Shown piece after piece: positions 1 to 6,806 of a stretch of DNA of 12,470 nucleotides. Position 1 is the first letter of the stretch; every line of letters starts with the position of its first letter. The notes below the pieces were generated by a model that was not told the DNA's origin, ran no database searches, and was given only the letters and a program-made list of their open reading frames with translations. Source of the DNA: an uncultured Oscillospiraceae bacterium (GTDB lineage: Bacteria; Bacillota; Clostridia; Oscillospirales; Ruminococcaceae); assembly GCA_910577365.1 (NCBI GenBank), contig CAJTMU010000070.1, forward strand, positions 1-12,470. The letters run 5' to 3'. The position numbers and the translations under genes are program-made.

Positions 1-5
1 AAGCT

Positions 6-57
6 GCCGACAGTCGTTGCTAAACGGTATAATTTTTGCTTCGCCGACAGTCGTTGC
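6..57. repeat. 15-bp direct repeat, two copies
   Basis: The 15-mer GCCGACAGTCGTTGC occurs at 6-20 and again at 43-57, identical and 37 bp apart start to start. A TATAAT-like hexamer (28-33) lies between the copies. Because the first copy is at the window edge, I cannot tell whether this is the tail of a longer repeat array, a duplicated end of an upstream gene, or paired regulator sites. No coding sequence on either strand of 1-200 has a convincing ribosome site. Confidence 0.6.
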
Positions 58-200
58 GGATTTTATTTCGCACAATTGCATAAATTACGCGGAAAATTTG
101 TATTTGGCTATTCTTGTTATTAAGGTGAGTCTGTCTAAAGCATCGCAATAAAAGGAGATAATTGTCGGTGAAAACGTAAATTAACAAACCGACCACGCAG

Positions 201-310
201 GAATTTCCCGCAAGCCGATTTGAAAGCAAAGCCGCAAAGCGGGAGGAGCTTTTAAATCAAGGCTAACGAAGTTCTCCGCGAAGCGGAAAACGCAGTGGTG
301 CGGGAAATTC
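201..310. repeat. 110-bp inverted-repeat element (MITE- or REP-like)
   Basis: The ends are a perfect 12-bp inverted repeat: GAATTTCCCGCA at 201-212 and TGCGGGAAATTC at 299-310. Inside lie two small perfect hairpins, CCGC-AAA-GCGG at 232-242 and TCCGC-GAA-GCGGA at 275-287. The internal AGGAGCTTTT (244-253) is repeated at 322-331, where it is the Shine-Dalgarno region of the next gene. The layout resembles a non-autonomous miniature element or a structured 5' leader of the gene at 333. No target duplication is evident at the ends. Rest of 1-332: besides this element and the 15-bp repeat I see nothing coding. Confidence 0.5.
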
Positions 311-332
311 AAATTTAAATAAGGAGCTTTTT

Positions 333-470
333 ATGAGTGATAAAATATTTCACAGGATACTGACAGCGGTTGTGGTTATAGGTATCCTCAGCGTTGCGGC
401 GCTGATTTGCTATACTGTTTATCTTTATGATAACTGTTCAATAATATCATATATTGCAAATGGGAGATAA
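333..470 (+). CDS. 45-aa single-pass membrane protein
   Basis: A 45-codon ORF begins at ATG 333 and stops at TAA 468-470, three bases before the ATG of the PstS-like gene. A good AAGGAG sits 7 bases upstream (321-326). The protein starts MSDKIFHRI, has a hydrophobic segment at about residues 9-29 (TAVVVIGILSVAALICYTVY), and a short polar tail containing one Cys (NCS). Its termination overlaps the ribosome site (GGGAG, 462-466) of the next gene, which argues for translational coupling. I do not recognise a family. It may be a small partner of the membrane-anchored binding protein. The reading frame, start site and spacing make it probably real, but length alone is weak evidence. Confidence 0.6.
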   Translation: MSDKIFHRILTAVVVIGILSVAALICYTVYLYDNCSIISYIANGR

Positions 471-473
471 AAT

Positions 474-1430
474 ATGAAGATAGCAAAACAAATAAGCGCT
501 CTGTTGCTTATAGCGGCACTTTTCGCCGCTTTTGATATAACGGTATACAATGTTTTCACAAGGCGGTATATCAACCATACGAGCGAGGGAATGCAGGCTA
601 AATCCGTGGAGCTGGATAAGTATCTGCCTTTTGAAGATGATTCCGAGGTTGTGAAAATAGAAGCCTCTCTTGCTCTTGATGGAGATTTGCCCGTTCTGGA
701 CGGCGCGGCGGCTCTGTACCCTGTGTTCTCAGCATTTGTAAACGCGGTGTATCCCGAAAACAGTGTGAGCTTTGACGGGGAAAGCTTCACGCATGAAAGT
801 GCGCTTCAGTTCAGCAATACAAGGGGAGCGTACAAATCCGTAGCTGACGGCACTGTTGATATAATCTTCTGTGCCAAGCCCTCGGCGGAGCAGCTCGCCT
901 ACGCCGAGGAAAAGGGCGTGGAACTGGAGCTTATTCCGATAGGCTGCGAAGCGTTCGTGTTCCTTGTAAACAAGAATAATCCCGTTGACGGTCTGACCTC
1001 GGAGCAGGTGAGAAAAATCTATTCGGGAGAGATAACCCGCTGGTCGGAAGTCGGCGGCAACAGCTCCCTTATCGACGCTCTTCAGCGCAACGAGGGCAGC
1101 GGCAGCCAGACGGGAATGCTCTCTTTTATGGGAGATACGGAAATGAAGCGTAATCCCATGGGATTTATGGGCAGCGCCATAGGCTACTCCTACCGCTATT
1201 ATGTAGAGGGTATCGTGGAAAACGGCGGCGTGAAAATGCTTTCGCTGGATGGAGTTTATCCCGATAAGGAAAACGTCGCAAACGGCAGCTATCCCATAAT
1301 AGGAAACCTTTACGCGGTCTATGACAAGTCAAACCCCAATCCGAATATCCCTGTTCTTATCGACTGGATACTTTCCGAGGAAGGGCAGAGGATAGTAGAG
1401 GAAAGCGGTTATTCTCCACTTAAAGCATAA
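474..1430 (+). CDS. PstS-like substrate-binding protein, membrane-anchored
   Basis: This 318-aa protein belongs to the PstS / PBP-like type II phosphate-binding superfamily. Recognisable blocks are the N-lobe loop around DGAAALYPVF (residues 76-85), the FVFLVNKNNPVDGLTSEQV stretch (161-179) followed by KIYSGEITRW (181-190), and the ligand-loop RNEGSGSQ (205-212), a variant of the usual R-x-D/E-G-S-G-T. The N-terminus has a hydrophobic segment at about 8-28 with no lipobox cysteine and a basic RR after it. It therefore looks like an uncleaved signal anchor rather than the lipoprotein usual for PstS. No pstC, pstA or pstB follows, and a strong promoter at 1472 starts the next unit. It may be a stand-alone sensor or scavenger rather than a transporter subunit. 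Phosphate as ligand is inference: the first loop has AAA where classical PstS has Ser/Thr. Start chosen by GGGAG at 462-466. Confidence 0.85.
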   Translation: MKIAKQISALLLIAALFAAFDITVYNVFTRRYINHTSEGMQAKSVELDKYLPFEDDSEVVKIEASLALDGDLPVLDGAAALYPVFSAFVNAVYPENSVSFDGESFTHESALQFSNTRGAYKSVADGTVDIIFCAKPSAEQLAYAEEKGVELELIPIGCEAFVFLVNKNNPVDGLTSEQVRKIYSGEITRWSEVGGNSSLIDALQRNEGSGSQTGMLSFMGDTEMKRNPMGFMGSAIGYSYRYYVEGIVENGGVKMLSLDGVYPDKENVANGSYPIIGNLYAVYDKSNPNPNIPVLIDWILSEEGQRIVEESGYSPLKA

Positions 1431-1471
1431 TTCCGCAGTTCAAAAAAACTTGACCGCTCCTCTAAAAGCAC

Positions 1472-1500
1472 TTGACAACACAATGTGACAGTGATATAAT
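1472..1500 (+). promoter_or_regulatory. Consensus sigma-A promoter for the MBOAT unit
   Basis: TTGACA at 1472-1477 and TATAAT at 1495-1500 are both perfect consensus and separated by exactly 17 bp. Transcription should start near 1507, giving a leader of about 278 nt before the MBOAT start codon at 1785. Confidence 0.85.
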
Positions 1501-1546
1501 TAAAGAAAAAGACATTTTATGGGGAAAGCCGTACAAGATTAATAAG

Positions 1547-1784
1547 GAAACGCCGATTATATGTTACGTTTTGCGATGACCGGCGTTTCATATGGAGCGA
1601 ACGCCGATCTCAGGTCGACGTTCCGAATATTGTTTTGTCCCGTTTTTCATGTGGGGGAGCATTTCTCCAAACGGGGCAATTATTTTTGGCAAAAAATCTC
1701 ATTAAGCGGGTATCCTAACGTGGATATTATTTGCTGCTTTAATTTGTTTCAATAAAAAGATTGTATGCCGATTTGGGGGAAGCT
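1547..1784 (+). promoter_or_regulatory. Structured leader RNA, candidate riboregulator of the MBOAT gene
   Basis: The leader folds by eye into three hairpins. A: GAAACGCCG (1547-1555) with CGGCGTTTC (1581-1589), plus an inner helix 1563-1580. B: GAACG (1599-1603) with CGTTC (1619-1623), an inner stem 1605-1617, and flanking ATAT/ATAT. C: 1635-1645 with 1669-1679 (11 pairs, one G-U), capped by GGAG/CTCC (1656-1659/1665-1668). The 9-mer AACGCCGAT occurs at 1549-1557 and 1600-1608, and both copies can pair with CGGCGTT (1581-1587), so two folds are mutually exclusive. Bases 1663-1671 (TTCTCCAAA) can form nine contiguous pairs with 1772-1780 (TTTGGGGGA), covering the Shine-Dalgarno site; that pairing competes with hairpin C. 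I recognise no named riboswitch class. An overlapping 64-codon ORF at 1561 is more likely incidental. The remaining bases, 1690-1770, show only a weak TATCC/GGATA hairpin (1711-1726). Confidence 0.5.
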
Positions 1785-3255
1785 ATGGTATTTTCTGATT
1801 TATTTTTTCTGTATATATTTATTCCTGCGGTAATGCTGTGCTATGCGCTGGCTCGCTGCGCGGATTCCGCTTATGTGAAAAGCGCGGGTGGAGGTCATTT
1901 TTCCGCGCCCGTAAATACCGCGCCCTATTCAAACGCTGTGCTGATTATATTCTCCCTGATATTCTACGCGTGGGGGGGAGCCTGTTTATATCACGCTTAT
2001 GGTTATAAGCATAATAATCAACTATATCGTGGGGCTGTGCATAGACAGGGGCAGGAGGAAATCCAAAGCCGCGCTGATAGTTGGCGTTATAATAAATATC
2101 GGGCTTATCGGTGTTTTCAAATATGCCAATCTTATAATGGAAACGCTCGGTTTTATGGGACTTCCCGTAAAAAGCCCCGAGATACTTTTGCCTATTGGCA
2201 TCAGCTTTTACACGTTTCAGGCGCTCTCCTACCTTGTGGACGTTTATCGCGGCGAGGTACGCGCCCAAAAGAGCTTTGCGTCGCTGCTGCTTTACATTTC
2301 GATGTTCCCGCAGCTCATTGCGGGACCAATAGTGCGTTACTCCACAATTGCCGCAGAAATAAACGAGCGCCGCATAACCTTTGAGGATATCTCCGAGGGT
2401 TCGTTCCGCTTCCTGATAGGACTGGGCAAAAAAGTTATCTTAGCCAACGAGCTTTCTGAGATTTCCTCCAAATTTCTCGACGGGAATCTGAATTCACTCA
2501 CCACAGGCGGCGCGTGGCTTGGAATAATTGCCTATACGCTGCAAATATACTTTGATTTCTCAGGATATTCGGATATGGCGATAGGTATGGGGCGCTGTCT
2601 GGGCTTTCACTTCAACGACAACTTCAAGTATCCCTATATCTCCTGCACCATAACGGAATTCTGGCGCAGATGGCATATCTCTCTGGGCAGCTTTTTCCGC
2701 GATTATGTTTATATCCCGCTGGGCGGGAACCGAAAACACCAACCGCTGAACATCATAGTGGTATGGTTTCTCACGGGTTTGTGGCACGGCGCAAGCTGGA
2801 ATTTCGTGCTGTGGGGCTTATATTTCGGAGTGATAGTGCTGCTGGAAAAATACACGATACTTAAAGCGCGCGATAAGATACCGAGCTTGTTTCTGCACAT
2901 TTACAGCCTGTTTTTAATTGTTTTCGGCTGGGTGATATTCTATTTTGAAGACTTTTCCCGCCTTGGGCAGTTTATAAAAATCCTGTTCGGCGGCGGAGCG
3001 GGAGTGTGGGATATCGTGGTGCAGAATGAGCTTTTCGGCAGCGTATGGCTGCTGTTGGCAGCTGTGATATGCTGCGTGCCTATTGCGCCGTATATACAGA
3101 AGCTATACGACAGGGCGGGGCGTGCTCCCGACGGCGCGGGCGCGGCGGCATTCATTACGTTTTCAAAGATAGTGTGTGCGTTTGCGCTGCTTGCGGTAAG
3201 CACCCTGCTGCTGATAGGAAATACCACCAACGCGTTTTTATATACGAGGTTTTAA
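1785..3255 (+). pseudogene. AlgI-like MBOAT O-acetyltransferase, split by a G-tract frameshift
   Basis: MBOAT membrane acyltransferase, AlgI/PatA type. It would move acetyl groups across the membrane for O-acetylation of a surface polysaccharide or peptidoglycan. The true start is ATG 1785 (MVFSDLFFLYIFIPAV), 4 bases after GGGGGA (1775-1780). Frame 1 reads SNAVLIIFSLIFYAWG and then meets seven G's (1972-1978). Six G's would continue as WGEPVYITLMVISIIINYIVGL, the expected AlgI sequence. The real downstream frame runs uninterrupted to TAA 3253-3255. With the extra G removed the product is 489 aa, normal for the family. Conserved features are FWRRWHISLGSFFRDYVYIPLGGN (His ~297) and TGLWHGASWNF with the presumed catalytic His ~334. 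As given, translation gives a truncated 199-aa product ending at 2384, and an internal start at 1999 would give 418 aa. The break could be phase variation, mutation or a sequencing error. Confidence 0.85.
1972..1978 (+). repeat. G7 homopolymer at the frameshift site
   Basis: Seven consecutive G's follow TACGCGT within the MBOAT gene. Family-consistent translation needs six. Homopolymeric G tracts are classic sites for slipped-strand switching and for homopolymer miscalls. Confidence 0.9.
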
Positions 3256-3337
3256 GCCAGCTCAGCCGTGGTATCACGCAGAAAATTTAAGCAGCTAATA
3301 TTGTACTACATCATATCGGATTTTTTCGGGAGGAAAA

Positions 3338-4104
3338 ATGGTAGGTATATACCTAAGCGGTACGGGTAACACAAAACATTGTATCGAAAGGCTGTTACAT
3401 CTGATTGATGAAACCGCTGAGGCTGTCCCGATTGAATCAGATAAAGCTGCGGAGCTGTTATCCCGACACGATCTTATTGTTCTGGGATATCTTGTACAAT
3501 TTTCAAACATTCCTTTTATGGTCAGGGATTTTATAAAAATCAATTCAAAGCTCTGGAAAGGCAAAAGGGTGATTTGCGTTGCCACAATGGCGCTGTTCAG
3601 CGGGGACGGCGCAGGCTGCGCGTCGAGGTTATTGAAAAAATACGGCGCAATAATTGTCGGCGGCTTGCATCTTAAAATGCCCGATTCGATATGCGATGTT
3701 AAACTGCCGAGAAAAACCGCAGGATAATTAAAGCGGCAGACAGAAAAATTGAAAAATGCGCGGAAAAAATCAGTTGCGGCAAATACCCGAAAGACGGATT
3801 GTATTTATATAACAGGGTAGGGGGCTTTATTTGTCAGCGACTGTGGTTTTACAGGAAAACAAAAGGCTATTCCGATAAGTTAAAAATAGGTGGATCCTGC
3901 ATAGTGTGCGGTCTGTGCGCCGATTTATGCCCTATGAAAAACATTAAATTGAACGGAGGAAAAGCCGTGTCAGGAAGCCGCTGCACAATGTGCTACCGCT
4001 GTGTCAGTTCATGCCCGATGCAGGCAATAACATTATTGGGTGATACGGTAATTGAACAATGCCGCTTTGACAAATATGTGAACAGAGAATCCACAATGGA
4101 CTGA
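3338..4104 (+). pseudogene. EFR1-type flavodoxin/4Fe-4S ferredoxin protein, frameshifted
   Basis: This gene resembles the EFR1 family of clostridial proteins that fuse a flavodoxin-like domain to a bis-4Fe-4S ferredoxin (about 255 aa). The first part (129 aa, ATG 3338, GGGAGG at 3328-3333) has the FMN phosphate loop SGTGNT (residues 7-12) and ends with GGLHLKMPDSICDVKLP. It then runs out of frame at an A5 tract (3712-3716) and stops at 3725-3727. The continuation lies in the -1 frame from about 3715: NRRIIKAADRKIEK, then KYPKDGLYLYNR, then QRLWFYRKTKGYSDKLKI, then the cluster motifs CIVCGLCADLCP and CTMCYRCVSSCP, ending at TGA 4102-4104. Restoring one A gives one continuous protein. The heptamer is not a canonical -1 slippery site. 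Electron transfer is the family role; the partner is unknown. It separates the MBOAT and DHHW genes, which normally sit together, so insertion is likely. Confidence 0.8.
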
Positions 4105-4272
4105 TTTTTTTGAATATTTCATCGAGATTAATATCAATGAATAACATAAAGAGTCAAATTGATGAAACATACGGCAAAAAATACTTTTTGCACTTTTTAA
4201 ATGAGGTCTTTTTGGATTTAAAGTAAAACATTGTTAGTACTATTAAAAAATTCTTTTAAATTGGGAGTATTT

Positions 4273-5766
4273 ATGAAACCTAAAAACGAAAAGAAATATA
4301 AATCCCCGAAGCCAACCAAGCGGCAGAGGATAATGAACGCGGCATATCTCGCGTCAATACTTGTGGCGTTTGAGGCGATAGGGCTGTCAATGCTGATTTT
4401 TCCGCGCTCAACATACAGTGAAAGCGAGCGCAGAGATCTGGAGAAATTCCCCGAGCTTACCGCGAAAAGCTATTTCGATGGGGAGTTCACTGCGGGAATA
4501 AGCAGCTGGTTTAGCGACACCGTGCCGTATCGTGATGATCTCACGGAAATGTCGGTGGCGCTGCGTGAGCTTTCGGGAGTCCGACATGACGGAATACGAC
4601 TGCATAACGTCAATGTCGGCAATAAACCGAACAATACTCCGTCCGCTCCGTCAACCAACGCTTCCAAGCCGTCAAATACAACCGGCAATCTAACCACCTC
4701 TGAAAATATCCCAGTAAATTCCGGCAGCGCCGACAACTCCGAAAGCACCAAGCCTGCCGACACCTCAGCTCCAATTGTTGACGGCAATCATGAGATAGAC
4801 CCTATTCAACAGCAGATTTACAACGATGACGTTGTTAATATCACCAACAACGGAATAGCGGTAGTGGGAACAAGAGCGCTTATGCTTTACGGCGGAAATC
4901 TTTCGGTAAGTGAAAGCTATGCCGGCGTCATCAATAAATTCAAGGAAGCGCTGGGCGCTGACGTGAACGTATACAGCATGATCATACCCACATCATGCGA
5001 ATTTTACAGTCCCCCCGCTGTTCGTGAGCTTTGCGGCAGCCAGTTGGAAAATATCAACTGCGTTATAGACAATCTCCATGAGGACGTTAAGGCGGTAGAT
5101 GCTTACACGCCGCTTGCGGAGCATACGAATGAGGAAATATTTCTGCGTACGGACCACCACTGGGCGCACCTTGGCGCGTATTACGTCGCCAAGGAGTTCG
5201 CGGCGGCAGCGGGAGTTCCATTTGCGGATATCTCGGAATATGAACAGAAAGTGGTACACGACTATGTGGGAACGATGTATTCCTACTCTGAGGATATAGT
5301 GCTTAAAAACAACCCTGAGGAGTTCTATTACTATGTACCTACACATGTGAATTACACGACGGAATACACCAATTATATTTTGAATGAAGACGGCGTGATT
5401 GTGGGCGCGGAGCAGCCGTTTGATGCGGATTTCTTCCTGAAATACCCTGACGGCAGCAGCATGGCTTACTGCACCTTTATGGGCGGCGACGCGAAAATAG
5501 TGCGCATAAATTCCGACGCGGGAACGGGGCGCAAGCTGATAATATTCAAGGACAGCTTCGGCAACGCCATTCCCTCATGGCTGTTCGGCTCTTTTGACGA
5601 AATTCATGTGGTGGATTACCGCTACTTTACTCACAATGCGATAGAATACATCAAGTCAAACGGAATCACCGACGTGCTTTTTGCAAACAACGCTTTTGGA
5701 GCGGCGACCGCCTCCACCGTTACAAGATATGAAACCTTTATGACCCAGAACGACTGGGGATTTTAG
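4273..5766 (+). CDS. DHHW-family SGNH-like protein (AlgJ/AlgX-type acetylation partner)
   Basis: This 497-aa protein has a signal anchor at about residues 20-43 after a Lys-rich cytoplasmic start. It continues with the family region ESERRDLEKFPELT and FTAGISSWFSDTVPYRDDL, then a Ser/Thr/Asn/Pro-rich linker (about residues 117-175), then the folded domain. The diagnostic motif TDHHW begins at D294; the late block FKDSFGNAIPSWLF carries the presumed nucleophile S428. DHHW proteins are SGNH-hydrolase-like and are encoded beside MBOAT acetyltransferases, completing the transfer of acetyl to the exported polymer outside the membrane. The start is ATG 4273, with GGGAG at 4263-4267; an upstream TTG at 4231 would add a 14-residue N-terminal extension without a ribosome site. 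Intact. The 168 bp before it carry an AT-rich hairpin (4174-4191) but no convincing promoter. The acceptor polymer is unknown. Confidence 0.85.
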   Translation: MKPKNEKKYKSPKPTKRQRIMNAAYLASILVAFEAIGLSMLIFPRSTYSESERRDLEKFPELTAKSYFDGEFTAGISSWFSDTVPYRDDLTEMSVALRELSGVRHDGIRLHNVNVGNKPNNTPSAPSTNASKPSNTTGNLTTSENIPVNSGSADNSESTKPADTSAPIVDGNHEIDPIQQQIYNDDVVNITNNGIAVVGTRALMLYGGNLSVSESYAGVINKFKEALGADVNVYSMIIPTSCEFYSPPAVRELCGSQLENINCVIDNLHEDVKAVDAYTPLAEHTNEEIFLRTDHHWAHLGAYYVAKEFAAAAGVPFADISEYEQKVVHDYVGTMYSYSEDIVLKNNPEEFYYYVPTHVNYTTEYTNYILNEDGVIVGAEQPFDADFFLKYPDGSSMAYCTFMGGDAKIVRINSDAGTGRKLIIFKDSFGNAIPSWLFGSFDEIHVVDYRYFTHNAIEYIKSNGITDVLFANNAFGAATASTVTRYETFMTQNDWGF

Positions 5767-5788
5767 CTTGACGGCATATAATCAACGC

Positions 5789-5814
5789 CGGCGGAAAGCA
5801 CATGCTCTCCGCCG
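5789..5814. terminator. Hairpin between convergent genes, likely terminator
   Basis: CGGCGGA (5789-5795) pairs perfectly with TCCGCCG (5808-5814), with an inner AGC/GCT closing a four-base loop. It lies 23 bp after the DHHW stop codon and 48 bp beyond the end of the opposing glycosyltransferase gene. The U-run after it is weak (TGTTCATTTT), so efficiency is uncertain, but the position suits termination in either direction. Confidence 0.6.
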
Positions 5815-5861
5815 ACTGTTCATTTTAAAACCCGTTCACACAGCCGTTTTCACTGCTGGTG

Positions 5862-6647
5862 TCAGCCGCTTATTTCCCATTCTTCCACCGCCTTGAACAC
5901 CTGTTTTGTCCTCTGTTCCGCAAGTTCGGGCGAAACGTCGGGGGAATAGGCGGAGGGCGCGTTGGGAAGCCCCGCGAGCATTGCGCATTCGTATTCCGAA
6001 AGCTCTGTGGGCATTTTGTCGCAGTATCCCGCTGCGGCATCGGCTATACCGTAATATCCGCTGCCAAAGTATATCGTATTGACATACAGCTCGAATATCT
6101 CGTCCTTGTTGTATTTCTTTTCAAGCGAGAATGCGGCATATATCTCGGCAAATTTCCGCTCGGGTCTTTTTTCCTGCGTGAAAAACAGATTTTTGGCGAG
6201 CTGCTGCGTGATGGTGCTTCCGCCCTGCTCAAACGACAGCGTGCGTATATCGTGCCACAGCGCTCTGCATATAGACATGATATTTATACCGCAGTGGGTG
6301 TCGAATTTCCTGTCCTCAACCGCTTTTACGGCTTTTATGTAGTAGTCGGGAAGCTAGTCTATCGGTACAAAATCCTCACGCTGGCGAATAAGCTCCACTG
6401 TCGTTTCTATCGGATTTTCTTCCATTGCGCTGTTGTAAAGCACAACCCCTTTTACAGCGAAAAATCCCAGAATGATAACAGCCGCCAGTGCCAGTCCCAG
6501 CCCAATTCTCAGTATCCATTTTCCCGCGTTTTTAGCAATTCTCAGAAATCGCCGACTAAAGCGTGGCGCAATGCAATCAACCCCATGGGCTACCGCGTTT
6601 GAGCGCGGCGATTGTGTTTTAATCGGCGTTTTTTCAATCGCTTTCAT
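5862..6647 (-). pseudogene. Monofunctional peptidoglycan glycosyltransferase, GT51, with in-frame amber
   Basis: GT51 monofunctional transglycosylase, which polymerises lipid II into glycan strands at the outer membrane face. Read through, the frame gives 261 positions: a basic N-terminus, a TM segment (about 44-67), linker, catalytic domain. Motif 1 VEDRKFDTHCG has the catalytic Glu at ~111. QGGSTITQQLAKN follows, then ERKFAEIYAAFSLEKKY with the second Glu, ELYVNTIYFGSGYYGI, and CAMLAGLPNAPSAYSP. One TAG (complement of 6354-6356) interrupts it at position 98, between VPID and LPDYYIKAV. No other stop or frameshift is present. A restart at the next Met (6278) would miss the catalytic Glu, so neither fragment could work. 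The start at 6647 has GGAGG (complement of 6656-6660). Last gene of the ABC transporter operon, overlapping its small neighbour by 14 bp. Confidence 0.85.
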
Positions 6648-6804
6648 AGTGTTCGCCTCCCAGTTTATCCAACAGTTTATCCGTTATCCCCAATACACCC
6701 CACAAAACCGCAAAGCATATAACCGCAGGAATTGCGAAAATGCCAATCAGTATTAGACTTAGCGCGTGAGCGGTCTTGTAGGGCAGTTTGTCCTTTCTTT
6801 TCAT
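6634..6804 (-). CDS. 56-aa single-pass membrane protein between permease and glycosyltransferase
   Basis: ATG at 6804 starts two bases after the permease stop codon (TGA-AA-ATG) and the frame ends at TGA 6634-6636, overlapping the glycosyltransferase start (6647) by 14 bp. The protein starts MKRKDKLPYKTAHALSL, has a long hydrophobic segment at about residues 15-41 (LSLILIGIFAIPAVICFAVL), and ends with an amphipathic Asp/Lys-rich tail (TDKLLDKLGGEHYESD). Its own 3' end contains the GGAGG ribosome site of the glycosyltransferase. The tight overlaps on both sides make it a genuine member of the operon. I recognise no family; a link between the transporter and cell-wall synthesis is only inferred from position. 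Confidence 0.75.
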   Translation of the reverse strand: MKRKDKLPYKTAHALSLILIGIFAIPAVICFAVLWGVLGITDKLLDKLGGEHYESD

Positions 6805-6806
6805 TT

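Noticed and set aside
6..57. CRISPR array
   Set aside because: Only two 15-bp copies with a 22-bp gap, no further repeats and no cas genes.
1547..1700. Cyclic di-GMP (GEMM) riboswitch
   Set aside because: The conserved GEMM core sequences and the tetraloop/receptor arrangement are not visible; only the biological context made it tempting.
1561..1755. 64-codon ORF in the MBOAT leader
   Set aside because: It overlaps the hairpins, begins inside hairpin A without a ribosome site, and its product (Phe/Cys-rich) resembles no protein. RNA structure explains the bases better.
3711..3717. Programmed -1 frameshift in the EFR1 gene
   Set aside because: The heptamer does not fit X-XXY-YYZ in the zero frame (only five A's) and no stimulatory hairpin follows; a lost A is simpler.
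4137..4226. 29-codon ORF between EFR1 and DHHW genes
   Set aside because: Sequence starting MNNIKSQIDETYGKKYF looks plausible, but there is no Shine-Dalgarno site and it contains the AT-rich hairpin 4174-4191; too short to support.
5859..6602. 247-codon + strand frame
   Set aside because: Antisense to the glycosyltransferase gene, whose minus-strand frame shows clear GT51 motifs; the + frame encodes no recognisable domain.
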